Origin: Planctomycetaceae bacterium
GTDB lineage: Bacteria; Planctomycetota; Planctomycetia; Pirellulales; Pirellulaceae
DNA: 17,884 nucleotides
Direction: 5' to 3'
NCBI GenBank assembly: GCA_005773145.1
Contig: SXHS01000153.1
Location: 1-17,884, forward strand
Shown one piece after another: positions 7,310-14,417 of the stretch (position 1 is its first letter; each line of letters begins with the position of its first letter). The notes beneath the pieces are model-generated. The model was not told where the DNA came from and did not search any database. It saw only the letters and a list, made by a program, of their open reading frames with translations. The position numbers were made by a program, and so were the translations under genes.

Positions 7310-7319
7310 TGTCCAACGG
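7285..7319. repeat. Tandem 17-bp direct repeat over the start region of the exported protein
   Basis: TTTGCATTGTCCAACGG occurs at 7285-7301 and again at 7303-7319, an exact repeat with an 18-bp period. Each copy carries an ATG on the minus strand (7289-7291 and 7307-7309), so the duplication offers two in-frame starts six codons apart. Confidence 0.85.
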
Positions 7320-7419
7320 CTCCGCAAGCAGACTGAGTAACGTTCGGCAGGCCCTGGTCGCCGAATTATCGGGCCCAAGGCCCTACGGCCCCCGGCCCCA
7401 CCGATCGAGCACAGGCCAC

Positions 7420-7461
7420 GTAGAATCTTAGGACATGGGGGGCAAAAGGGAAAGATTCTAC
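7420..7461. promoter_or_regulatory. Perfect 10-bp inverted repeat, operator-like
   Basis: GTAGAATCTT (7420-7429) and AAGATTCTAC (7452-7461) are exact reverse complements separated by 22 bases, in the 250-bp gap upstream of the exported Ala/Tyr/Pro-rich gene. There is no T tract on the 3' side for minus-strand transcription, so a terminator is unlikely. It could be a regulator binding site or a leader RNA hairpin. Confidence 0.45.
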
Positions 7462-7561
7462 TCAAGAAAAAAACCGAATGGGACGACGCCGTGACCGGCC
7501 ATAGCACTGACACCGCTTGCACTCATGGCAAAAACTTTAGGCAATCCGGCAACCCAAGGGG

Positions 7562-8251
7562 TTACGGCAATGGTAGCGATTTTGACAGCGGGTTGGCAGC
7601 GATTATGGCAGCGTCGGGGTCCGTGGTGTGGCCGCTAGCAGGCCATGATCGGCTTTGTTCGATTTGGTCGTACAGGTCAAACAGCACTTCGCGCATGTTG
7701 CCTTGATGCTGTGTCAAGAGGTTCGACCAATCCGGCTGATCGAGCCCTGTCGGTTGGTTGGCCAATTGTTCGGCGATACGTTGTGCCAACGGTGCATCAA
7801 CGGACGTACGCCAGAGCACGGGGAGTCGGAAGGTGCGGTGCGTGGTCACCACGAGCCAAAACCCGCGTCCTCGACAGACTCGGCACAGTCGCCATCGTTC
7901 CCAGGCTGACAAGGTCTCAAATCCATCCGCGAGGAGGATACCCGATGGGCCGTTGCCGTTCCCCGATGCCCGGCGGCGCAGGTCATGCAGCGCATGGCGC
8001 CAATTCGCCGCAGGTGCCAGGCAGACCGGGTGGTTACGTGCTTGCAACTCGCGACACAGCCAATGTAGTAAAGTCGATTTTCCGGTACCGTGTGGGCCGA
8101 CGATCTGCCCGCCGCCAATCGCTGAGTGCCATCGCTGCCAAAAGAGTTCGGCCTGAGTGGAATCCGAGAAGCAATAGTCCAACTGTCCTGGCCGCACGTA
8201 GCGGGCTGAATACGGGTTGGACCAGTGTTCACTCAAGAAACACTCGCTCAA
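7562..8251 (-). CDS. Small P-loop AAA-type ATPase
   Basis: With the TTG at 8251 the product is 229 residues. That TTG overlaps the TGA of the preceding gene (TTGA, 8251-8248), in line with the ATGA overlap one gene upstream; TTG at 8236 (GAGCGAG just upstream) is an alternative. The frame stays open to a TTG at 8389, but that start would lie 142 bases inside the preceding gene. Walker A is GPHGTGKST (52-60), a Walker B-like ILLADGFE lies at 105-112, a sensor 1-like VVTTHRT at 134-140, and a sensor 2-like GNMRE at 184-188. The order resembles compact AAA ATPases of the ExeA/GspA or ORC/Cdc6-like sort. After Walker B the second acidic residue is offset (DGFE rather than DE). It is likely a cytoplasmic energy or switch subunit of the operon's membrane partner; that is inference. 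Confidence 0.72.
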   Translation of the reverse strand: MSECFLSEHWSNPYSARYVRPGQLDYCFSDSTQAELFWQRWHSAIGGGQIVGPHGTGKSTLLHWLCRELQARNHPVCLAPAANWRHALHDLRRRASGNGNGPSGILLADGFETLSAWERWRLCRVCRGRGFWLVVTTHRTFRLPVLWRTSVDAPLAQRIAEQLANQPTGLDQPDWSNLLTQHQGNMREVLFDLYDQIEQSRSWPASGHTTDPDAAIIAANPLSKSLPLP

Positions 8252-8697
8252 GAAGTGGTCGGCGAATCGGAAAACTGCTCGCGAGGCCAGATAGGCGCAT
8301 GGGGATGGGGTGTGTTTCCCAAGTAAAACGGGAACTCTAAGCAGCACTCCTTGCCACGTCGGAGGAACACACGCACGCGTACGCACCAATGAATTCGCAC
8401 AATCTGACCATCATAGCTCAGTGGGCTATTAGGGAGCGTGGTCTGAAACCGCCGCAAGGGCCGCAGGTCACCTTCGGGCTCGTCGGCAGGGACACGGCGG
8501 TCGAAGTAGTGCACCGACATATCTTCTTCACCCTTGCCTTCCGTGTACCACAATACGGAGGCTTCCACCGCCTGAATTTCAGCGGCTTCCACAGCATCAA
8601 TTTGATAGTCGCACTCCAATATTTCGCCAGGTAAAAATTTGGCGCTTGCCCGGCGAAATTGAATGCTAATCAGCGGTTCAGTAAAGGGTGGCTTCAT
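8248..8697 (-). CDS. Soluble beta-rich protein, possibly arrestin-like
   Basis: The product has 149 residues, no signal peptide and no membrane segment. The ATG at 8697 overlaps the stop of the upstream membrane protein gene (ATGA, 8697-8694), so translation is probably coupled. The pattern is one of alternating beta strands: FLPGEILECDYQI (21-33), VEASVLWYTEGKGEE (44-58), a turn, TLPNSPLSYDGQIVRIHW (87-104), then CVRVRVFLRRGKECCLEFPFYLG (105-127). Strand-Pro-Gly-strand at the start and SYDG-strand-W-strand near the end resemble arrestin/Vps26-like or Spo0M-like sandwiches, and the C-terminal region of the upstream gene product has the same layout. The fold assignment is by eye only. The last 20 residues look disordered. 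Probably an adaptor that works with the membrane protein and ATPase. Confidence 0.78.
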   Translation of the reverse strand: MKPPFTEPLISIQFRRASAKFLPGEILECDYQIDAVEAAEIQAVEASVLWYTEGKGEEDMSVHYFDRRVPADEPEGDLRPLRRFQTTLPNSPLSYDGQIVRIHWCVRVRVFLRRGKECCLEFPFYLGNTPHPHAPIWPREQFSDSPTTS

Positions 8698-9833
8698 GGC
8701 CGGTCCTCCCCGGTGGCCGCCGACAGGCTGGGCAAAAGGATGACCGGATAAATCCGCTCATAGGACGGCCAACGATCGACATCGGCTCGCACCACCAGCT
8801 TCCACTCGATGCCATTATGTTGGGAGTGAAACGAGTGCATACTATGGGGAGGGATGACCATCTCACTGCGACAATGGAACGGCATGCCCGGCTCGATAGA
8901 AAAATGATCTCGTTGTAATATCAACTGTTCGTGAACCACACGCCGTTCCGTGCGAATATCGGTCCCCTGCAGATACGTCGCCTCTTCCTCACATATGAAC
9001 CAAACCTGGAAAGACTGCAAGCGCAATCGGCCTGATTGAGTCACAAAAACTTCGTATCGCTGCCCGGGATAAAGGGGGTGATCCGAGACCTCCAAACTGC
9101 ACGGGCCGACTCCAGTGGCAATCAACGCCTGTTGCACAAATGCGGCCATCGACCGCAGACCAACCAAGCCAAAAGGTACAATAAACAGCGTCAAAAACCC
9201 ATTGAACTGGCCCGCCAAATAGCTGGCATAGGCCACTTTGATCAAGGCCGACACCAAGCCATTCCATACCAAACAAAACAGGCCCAATGCCAGCAGGCGC
9301 CATACGGGCGACCGCATGATGGGCAGCCGGTAGGCCAGGGCAATGCCCGGGCTGTCGGTCAGAATATCAGCCCGGGGGATCGACGGATAGTGTCGGTGCC
9401 AAGGGGCCCCGTTGCCCACCAACTCCACCGCATGCGCACGCTCGACCATGGCCGACCGACGCTCGGCCGACGTTCCGACCCGCATGATGCCCAACACGAG
9501 TCCCGCCAGACCAAGGACCGCAATCGACGCCGAGACACCAATGGTCAGCCAAGACCCCCAGCCCCCTCCAGCGGTTCGCTCGGCCGCCGGCGTGAGCACC
9601 CGAAAGATCACCCAGGCCAGGAGCGCGGTGGAGCCTACCATGACTAAGGCGGCCGAGAACACGGCCTCACCCAGGCTGCTCGCCAGACGCGAGCCGCTGC
9701 TACGATGGCCCCGCTTTTTTCTCCACACACGAAATCGTCGCGCCAAGCCATCAGCCCTTTCGTGACTCAGAGGATTCTTGCACCCCTCAAAATAGGCGCT
9801 GGCCCTGTTGCCGGCAAACCTAGACGGCCGCAT
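8694..9833 (-). CDS. Four-helix membrane protein with C-terminal beta-sandwich-like domain
   Basis: 379 residues from an ATG at 9833; no good Shine-Dalgarno is visible, so a start further in is possible but must stay before the first helix. A strongly basic N-terminus (ARRFRVWRKKRGHR, 31-44) precedes four hydrophobic segments at about 55-79, 95-118, 177-200 and 211-235. The last 130 residues are soluble and beta-rich: SDHPLYPGQRYEVFV (250-264), FQVWFICEEEATY (275-287), and NGIEWKLVVRADVDRWPSYE (340-359), ending in PVILLP. This tail parallels the protein encoded next in the operon. I recognise no named family with confidence; the topology suggests a membrane anchor presenting an arrestin-like domain. 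First gene of a three-gene overlapping minus-strand operon. Confidence 0.78.
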   Translation of the reverse strand: MRPSRFAGNRASAYFEGCKNPLSHERADGLARRFRVWRKKRGHRSSGSRLASSLGEAVFSAALVMVGSTALLAWVIFRVLTPAAERTAGGGWGSWLTIGVSASIAVLGLAGLVLGIMRVGTSAERRSAMVERAHAVELVGNGAPWHRHYPSIPRADILTDSPGIALAYRLPIMRSPVWRLLALGLFCLVWNGLVSALIKVAYASYLAGQFNGFLTLFIVPFGLVGLRSMAAFVQQALIATGVGPCSLEVSDHPLYPGQRYEVFVTQSGRLRLQSFQVWFICEEEATYLQGTDIRTERRVVHEQLILQRDHFSIEPGMPFHCRSEMVIPPHSMHSFHSQHNGIEWKLVVRADVDRWPSYERIYPVILLPSLSAATGEDRP

Positions 9834-9964
9834 TTCTGGGGTCCGTCCGGGCGCCGGTCCTTTTGGGTCTGCCGGCTAACTCTCCCCAATCGCCAAATCA
9901 CCGTGAAAAATTGCCGGCGTCGCTAGCGTTGCTGGCACCCGCCGCCGGGTGAATGCCCCAGATT

Positions 9965-10012
9965 ACCAGATCCCTACAAAGATTCGTCTGGTTCAAACAG
10001 CTACAGTTGACA
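9965..10012 (+). promoter_or_regulatory. Candidate promoter region with an upstream inverted repeat
   Basis: TTGACA at 10007-10012 is a perfect -35 hexamer 73 bases before the ATG at 10085; the -10 is unclear (CATTAG at 10032-10037 is the best, at a long spacing of 19). ACCAGA (9965-9970) and TCTGGT (9987-9992) form an exact inverted repeat just upstream. The region lies between two divergent genes, so it must also hold the start site of the three-gene minus-strand operon, for which I see no clear hexamers. Confidence 0.3.
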
Positions 10013-10084
10013 TAATCCGCACTCGATAAACCATTAGACCTCGGTTCTTGGTGCGCTCGTCGTCACTTGCCTCATCGATTGCCC

Positions 10085-11545
10085 ATGCGCGTTGTTTCAA
10101 TGATAGGCTGCCTGTCGATTGGCATGGCCCTCCTCGGGGCCGGATGCGCCGCGCCGTCGTGCCGCAATGGTGCGGCATCGCGCGCTGCGTGTCCCATCGA
10201 GACGGTGGGCACCCCCGCAGCGCCGGACGATTTGGTCGTATCAAAGCCGAATGTGCAAACTGTTTCCACCTATCAAGAACTCGCCTCTCAATTAGCCCAT
10301 GACGAGTCGCAGCTCCAGCATCTCGTGATCGATGCTCATGAGTGTCAATGCGGCGCGGCGCGGCACGCGTCTATCGCCAATGCCTTGGCACAGGAAGCCG
10401 TGGCCCAACAAGCCGCCGCCGACCACCCCGCGACGGTATGCGCTTCGATGACGTGCCGCAGCCTGCTGCAATGCGCCGAGATTGCCGACCGCAATCGGGC
10501 CGCCGCAGCGGCCTTGGAAGCCTTTTACCGACTGGCTGAGGCGCGGGCGCTGGTGTTGGACCTCGATCGCGGTCTGCAACAGTTGGCCGATACCCAGCGT
10601 CAATTGCGTTCCTTGCGCGAACGCGACATCGCCGTAACGGTCGACGAGAGCCAGCTGATCCGTCAGCAACTGGAGATGCGGGACCAACGAGTACAGGCCA
10701 AACTGGCGATTGGTCAACTGGAATCGCAACTGCGTCAGCTGCTCCCCTTGGGGCCCGCCTGTGATGCGCACATCTGGGTGCATGCCGATTTAACCGTGGA
10801 AGTGATTCCACTGGACCTGGACGCCGCGATCGCTGATGGGCTGGCCCACCGCGCCGACTTAGCAGCACTACGCATTTTGTGCACTTGCCGACATTCCCAG
10901 TCCCTCCCCGTTGTTCGGCAGGGATTGCAACAAGTGAATGGATTGCTGGGATCGCGGTGTGGAGAAACGCCTTCGCTCATCGCGTTTCTGAAATTGTGCG
11001 ACAAATGCGCCCAGGAATGTGAATCACAACTACGACAATCGCAGGTCTGCCAGCTGGCCGAACAACGGCAGGTACAAATCGTGGAGGAAATTCGCCAGGC
11101 TGTGGCCACCGTCGATGCACGTCTGTTGCAGGTCGCCCTCGCCAAGGAGAAGTTGACCAGCTGGCGAAAACGCGTGGACGAACTGCGTCGATTGTCGGAG
11201 GTGCAGAAAGCGACTCAATTGGAGGTGCGCGCGGCGCGTCTGGAACGACTGCGCGCAGAAGGCGAACTCACGCGCCAAGTGGTGGCCTGGAAGCTGGCCC
11301 ATGTGAAATTGGCCGAGTCCCAAGGCCTGCTGGCCGTGGAATGCGGCAGCCAATTGCCGTCATGTGATCCCGGGCCCAGCGGCCCGGCTTTCGCCCAACT
11401 CGATTCCGGTGCCCATACCCCCACCACCGACCCGCCGGTCGAACCGGTCCGCCTCACCCGCCTGCCCCAAACGGCCATCGACCCTGCGGTCGTCGCCGTT
11501 TCTGCCGAAACCGAACTGCCAACGGCTGCTCCGGCGGGCCCATAA
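10085..11545 (+). CDS. Cys-rich coiled-coil envelope protein, TolC/OEP-like
   Basis: The ATG at 10085 gives 486 residues with an N-terminal signal (MRVVSMIGCLSIGMALLGAGC); the final GAGC could be a relaxed lipobox, so a lipoprotein is possible. Two long helical, Gln/Arg/Leu-rich blocks flank a segment IPLDLDAAIADGLAHRADLAALR that resembles the repeat junction of outer-membrane efflux proteins (typically LD-x-AL-x-RPDL). The second block (VEEIRQAVATVDARLLQVALAKEKL ... ATQLEVRAARLERLRAEGEL) has the OEP helix pattern. A Pro/Thr-rich tail of about 65 residues follows. There are about 19 cysteines, unusual for a TolC protein, and clear beta-barrel strands are missing, so it may be a diverged relative and not a working channel. 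No membrane-fusion or pump gene is adjacent. The TTG at 10067 is an alternative start. Confidence 0.7.
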   Translation: MRVVSMIGCLSIGMALLGAGCAAPSCRNGAASRAACPIETVGTPAAPDDLVVSKPNVQTVSTYQELASQLAHDESQLQHLVIDAHECQCGAARHASIANALAQEAVAQQAAADHPATVCASMTCRSLLQCAEIADRNRAAAAALEAFYRLAEARALVLDLDRGLQQLADTQRQLRSLRERDIAVTVDESQLIRQQLEMRDQRVQAKLAIGQLESQLRQLLPLGPACDAHIWVHADLTVEVIPLDLDAAIADGLAHRADLAALRILCTCRHSQSLPVVRQGLQQVNGLLGSRCGETPSLIAFLKLCDKCAQECESQLRQSQVCQLAEQRQVQIVEEIRQAVATVDARLLQVALAKEKLTSWRKRVDELRRLSEVQKATQLEVRAARLERLRAEGELTRQVVAWKLAHVKLAESQGLLAVECGSQLPSCDPGPSGPAFAQLDSGAHTPTTDPPVEPVRLTRLPQTAIDPAVVAVSAETELPTAAPAGP

Positions 11546-11565
11546 ACAACGCAACTGATTACTTG

Positions 11566-11820
11566 TTACTGGCCGCCGCGGCTAAATCCAATCCGCGCCA
11601 GCGCCCCAAGAACCTCCTCCAACGTTTTCTCGCCGAAGTTCGGGATCGAGAGCAACTCGTCACGTGTCGAATTGAGCAAATCTTCAACGGAGAAGATTCC
11701 GCGCTCTTCCAGGCAATTCGTTGTGCGAACCGAAAGGCCAATCTGGGCCGTCGACATCTGCAACTTATCTTCCATGGTCTGTCGAAAATCAGTACCGGGC
11801 GTCATGGGTACGCGAGTCAT
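11566..11820 (-). CDS. Stand-alone RNA polymerase alpha C-terminal domain (alpha-CTD) protein
   Basis: The ATG at 11820 gives 84 residues and is chosen for a strong ribosome binding site (GGAGG at 11831-11827, six bases upstream); the longer frame to 12024 has no such signal and would overlap the divergent promoter. Residues 27-79 align by eye with the alpha-CTD of RpoA: LSVRTTNCLEERGI, VEDLL, LLSIPNFGEKTLEEVLGALARIGF. The UP-element and minor-groove contacts of E. coli alpha are kept (R265, N268, C269, G296, K298 correspond to R32, N35, C36, G63, K65; S299 is Thr66). The acidic residues that touch sigma region 4 (D259, E261) are Gln and Gly. There is no N-terminal assembly domain, so it cannot enter core polymerase as alpha does. 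It lies tail to tail with the TolC-like gene and divergent from the helicase. Probably a small DNA-binding regulator; that is inference. Confidence 0.85.
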   Translation of the reverse strand: MTRVPMTPGTDFRQTMEDKLQMSTAQIGLSVRTTNCLEERGIFSVEDLLNSTRDELLSIPNFGEKTLEEVLGALARIGFSRGGQ

Positions 11821-11826
11821 GGGTTC

Positions 11827-11834
11827 CCTCCCCC
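11827..11834 (-). promoter_or_regulatory. Ribosome binding site that fixes the alpha-CTD start
   Basis: On the minus strand the sequence reads GGGGGAGGGAACCCATG; GGAGG is six bases from the ATG at 11820. It is among the strongest Shine-Dalgarno sites in the window and rules in favour of the short 84-residue form. Confidence 0.8.
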
Positions 11835-11906
11835 TGAGCACAAGGCAAAACAGGTCAATGGCATCCCGGGCGAGCCACCCGTATCGGCTCCCCGTTGCTC
11901 CGCTAC

Positions 11907-11935
11907 AATATATCGCTTCGCTCCCCGTTCGCCAA
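11907..11935 (-). promoter_or_regulatory. Candidate promoter of the alpha-CTD gene
   Basis: On the minus strand TTGGCG (11935-11930) is separated by exactly 17 bases from TATATT (11912-11907), which matches the -10 consensus at five of six positions. Transcription would start near 11900, with a leader of about 80 bases. On the plus strand the same AT-rich island contains TACAAT (11904-11909), a possible -10 for the helicase gene but without a matching -35. Confidence 0.5.
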
Positions 11936-12027
11936 CTGGCACGGCCGTTTAGTGCTAGCATTGCGGGGCGGCTCGCATCACGCGGCGACCGAGTTGGCAT
12001 ATCAAGACCGTCTGGGTGGTGCATTGC

Positions 12028-14358
12028 ATGAAGGACTATGCCGCCGAGTTAACCTCAGCCCAACTGGCGGCCGTCACGCAAGTCGATGGCCCGCTCATCG
12101 TGTTGGCCGGTCCCGGCAGCGGTAAGACTCGGGTGGTTACGTACCGCATTGCCTATCTCTTGGACCAAGGGATCTCGCCGCGTCAGATCCTCTCGCTGAC
12201 CTTCACGAACAAGGCGGCGGAAGAAATGCAGCGGCGTGTACAGGAACTAACGGGGCTCGATTCCATTTGGATGGGGACCTTCCATCGATTCTGCGCGCAA
12301 CTACTGCGCCGATACGCCGGACTGGTGGGCCTGCGGGAAAATTTTTCCATCTACGACGTGGCCGACGCACAACGCGTGTTGGACGCCGTCCTTAAGGCGC
12401 GGCAGTTGGCCGGGACTCACATAACGTTGGGGCAGCTCTCCCAGGCGATCAGTCGCGTGAAGAACCGCCTGCAGGCGGCGGATGGTTTCCAGCCTCGACC
12501 TGGCGATCCCGTCGAGGCGATTGTCGGCAAGGTATTGCCACACTATCAGCAACAGTTGTTGGCCCACAACGCGGTGGACTTCGACGACCTGCTGCTGCAT
12601 GTCGTGGCTTTGTTGCGCGAGAATGAGTCGGTGCGCGACCAGTTGGACCAGCAGTATCGCTATGTGTTGGTGGACGAGTACCAAGACACGAATCTCGCCC
12701 AATACACGATCGCGCGGGCATTGTCGATGCGTTTCCAGAATCTGGCGGTCACCGGCGACCCGGATCAGTCGATCTACGGTTGGCGTGGGGCCCATCCCGA
12801 TAACATTCGGGACTTCGAACGTGACTTTCCTGGAACGCGCGTGGTCCGTCTGGAGCAGAATTATCGCAGTACACCGAATATCGTGAAGATTGCGGATCAG
12901 CTGATCGCCAACAATGTGCGTCGGAAACCCAAATCGCTCTTCACCGAGCGTGCTCCGGGAGATCCGGTCCGTCTCGTGCGCTATCTCGATCAACGAGCGG
13001 AGGCCGAGGGAATTGCCGAGACCATTGCCTCAGGAATCGCACAACACGGTCGCCGACCGCGAGATTTCGCGATCATCTATCGCATCAATGCCCTCTCCCG
13101 TGTCTTGGAGTTCGCCTTGCAACAACGGGGAATTCCCTACCAGTTGGTCAACAGTCTCGAGTTTTATCAACGCAAGGAAATCAAAGATGTGCTGGCCTAC
13201 TTGCGTCTGCTGAATAATCCTCGCGATGACGTGGCGCTGCAGCGTGTTTTCGGCGCCATGACTCGCGGGATTGGCGACAAGACTTGGGGACGATTGGCAG
13301 CACAGGCGTTCGAGACCCGTTTAGGTATGGTTGAGTGCCTGGTTATCCACGGAGTCCCCGCCACGATCCACAAATCGGCGGCCACCGCCTTGCGTGCGTT
13401 CTCGGCCACGTACCACGACCTGCAGAAATTGGTCCACCTGCCGGTCGCGGAGCTCATACGACAGGTTCTCTTGCAGACGGGCTACTGGCAGGAACTACAA
13501 CAGTCTAATTTTAGCGACGATCGTGATCGGTGCGCGAATCTCGAGGAATTGATCACCGCCGCGCAGCAATTTGACCAGAATTTTTCCGAATCCTCGGGGT
13601 TGGAGGAATTCTTGCAACGGGCCGCTTTGACCAGCGACACCGACGCCTGGGGGGGCACCAATGATCGCGTCTCGCTGATGACGCTTCATGCGACGAAAGG
13701 CTTGGAGTTTCCTTGTGTGTTCGCCCCCGCCATTGAACACGGGATTCTCCCACATGAACGGAGCGACCACGATCTCAATGAGCTGGAAGAAGAGCGCCGA
13801 CTACTGTTCGTCGGCATCACCCGCGCCATGGATTGGCTTCAACTGAGCTACGTCCGCCGACGCGAATTTCGCGGCCGCGCCGGGATGGCGGTCCCCAGCA
13901 GCTTCTTGTTGGAACTGCCTCGTGAGGAGATGCACTTCGTGGATCTAGCAGGAACCACCAACGCCGCGCCAGGGACGTTGGACGGTGAATGGGACGACGA
14001 GACCATCTGGTTGGATGCCGAAGTCCACGAAGACGAATACGTCGACGCGCTCGATCCCGACCTGACTCCAACCGACCTGGGCGAGTCGCCTCCCGGAGCG
14101 CGAACCAGCGGGCTCATCATGACGGCCCGCGAGCTATCGCGTGGCCCTGAAGCGCCCCCCACGTCGTCGGGGGAGCCCGCCATCGACCCGGACTATTTCC
14201 AGCCAAAGATGATCGTGCGGCACCCGGAATACGGATTGGGGCGCGTCCTCACCATTCACGGTAGCGGCCGGCGCCGCACGGCCACGATCCATTTCTTCAC
14301 CTTGGGCCGCCAGCACACATTCTATCTGGCTCATAGTCAACTACGCCCCCTCGGATAG
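12028..14358 (+). CDS. pcrA: UvrD/PcrA-type superfamily 1 DNA helicase
   Basis: The ATG at 12028 gives 776 residues; two in-frame GTGs at 12016 and 12019 are alternatives. All SF1A helicase motifs are present: Q motif (LTSAQLAAV), Walker A GPGSGKT (28-34), Ia LTFTNKAAEEM, GTFHRF, Walker B/II VLVDEYQDT (213-221), III GDPDQSIYGWRGA, IV QNYRSTPNI, V TLHATKGLEF, and VI EERRLLFVGITRA. The C-terminus (PKMIVRHPEYGLGRVL ... LRPLG) matches the small Tudor-like domain of PcrA/UvrD that contacts RNA polymerase, joined by an acidic, Pro-rich linker of about 90 residues. It unwinds DNA 3'-5' in excision repair, replication restart and transcription-coupled repair. PcrA versus UvrD versus Rep cannot be settled by eye. 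The alaC-like gene follows after 59 bases, perhaps in the same transcript. Confidence 0.93.
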   Translation: MKDYAAELTSAQLAAVTQVDGPLIVLAGPGSGKTRVVTYRIAYLLDQGISPRQILSLTFTNKAAEEMQRRVQELTGLDSIWMGTFHRFCAQLLRRYAGLVGLRENFSIYDVADAQRVLDAVLKARQLAGTHITLGQLSQAISRVKNRLQAADGFQPRPGDPVEAIVGKVLPHYQQQLLAHNAVDFDDLLLHVVALLRENESVRDQLDQQYRYVLVDEYQDTNLAQYTIARALSMRFQNLAVTGDPDQSIYGWRGAHPDNIRDFERDFPGTRVVRLEQNYRSTPNIVKIADQLIANNVRRKPKSLFTERAPGDPVRLVRYLDQRAEAEGIAETIASGIAQHGRRPRDFAIIYRINALSRVLEFALQQRGIPYQLVNSLEFYQRKEIKDVLAYLRLLNNPRDDVALQRVFGAMTRGIGDKTWGRLAAQAFETRLGMVECLVIHGVPATIHKSAATALRAFSATYHDLQKLVHLPVAELIRQVLLQTGYWQELQQSNFSDDRDRCANLEELITAAQQFDQNFSESSGLEEFLQRAALTSDTDAWGGTNDRVSLMTLHATKGLEFPCVFAPAIEHGILPHERSDHDLNELEEERRLLFVGITRAMDWLQLSYVRRREFRGRAGMAVPSSFLLELPREEMHFVDLAGTTNAAPGTLDGEWDDETIWLDAEVHEDEYVDALDPDLTPTDLGESPPGARTSGLIMTARELSRGPEAPPTSSGEPAIDPDYFQPKMIVRHPEYGLGRVLTIHGSGRRRTATIHFFTLGRQHTFYLAHSQLRPLG

Positions 14359-14417
14359 CCGAAGACGAATAGTGGGGCTCTCTTGTCGCACGCTTTTCAC
14401 ATCCCGGCGAACCCAGT

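Noticed and set aside
7310..7522. GTG start at 7522 for the exported repeat protein
   Set aside because: It would place the signal peptide about 90 residues in, and the added region contains the inverted repeat and low-quality sequence.
7551..7563. AACCC-AAG-GGGTT hairpin at the ATPase stop codon as a terminator
   Set aside because: Only a 5-bp stem with a three-base loop, overlapping the stop codon, and the nearest T run is about 20 bases away.
8252..8389. Longer ATPase from a TTG at 8389
   Set aside because: It would overlap 142 bases of a well-supported gene, and the added residues mirror that gene's codons in another frame.
11821..12024. Longer form of the alpha-CTD protein starting at 12024
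   Set aside because: The added 68 residues are not protein-like, cover the promoter candidate, and lack a ribosome binding site.
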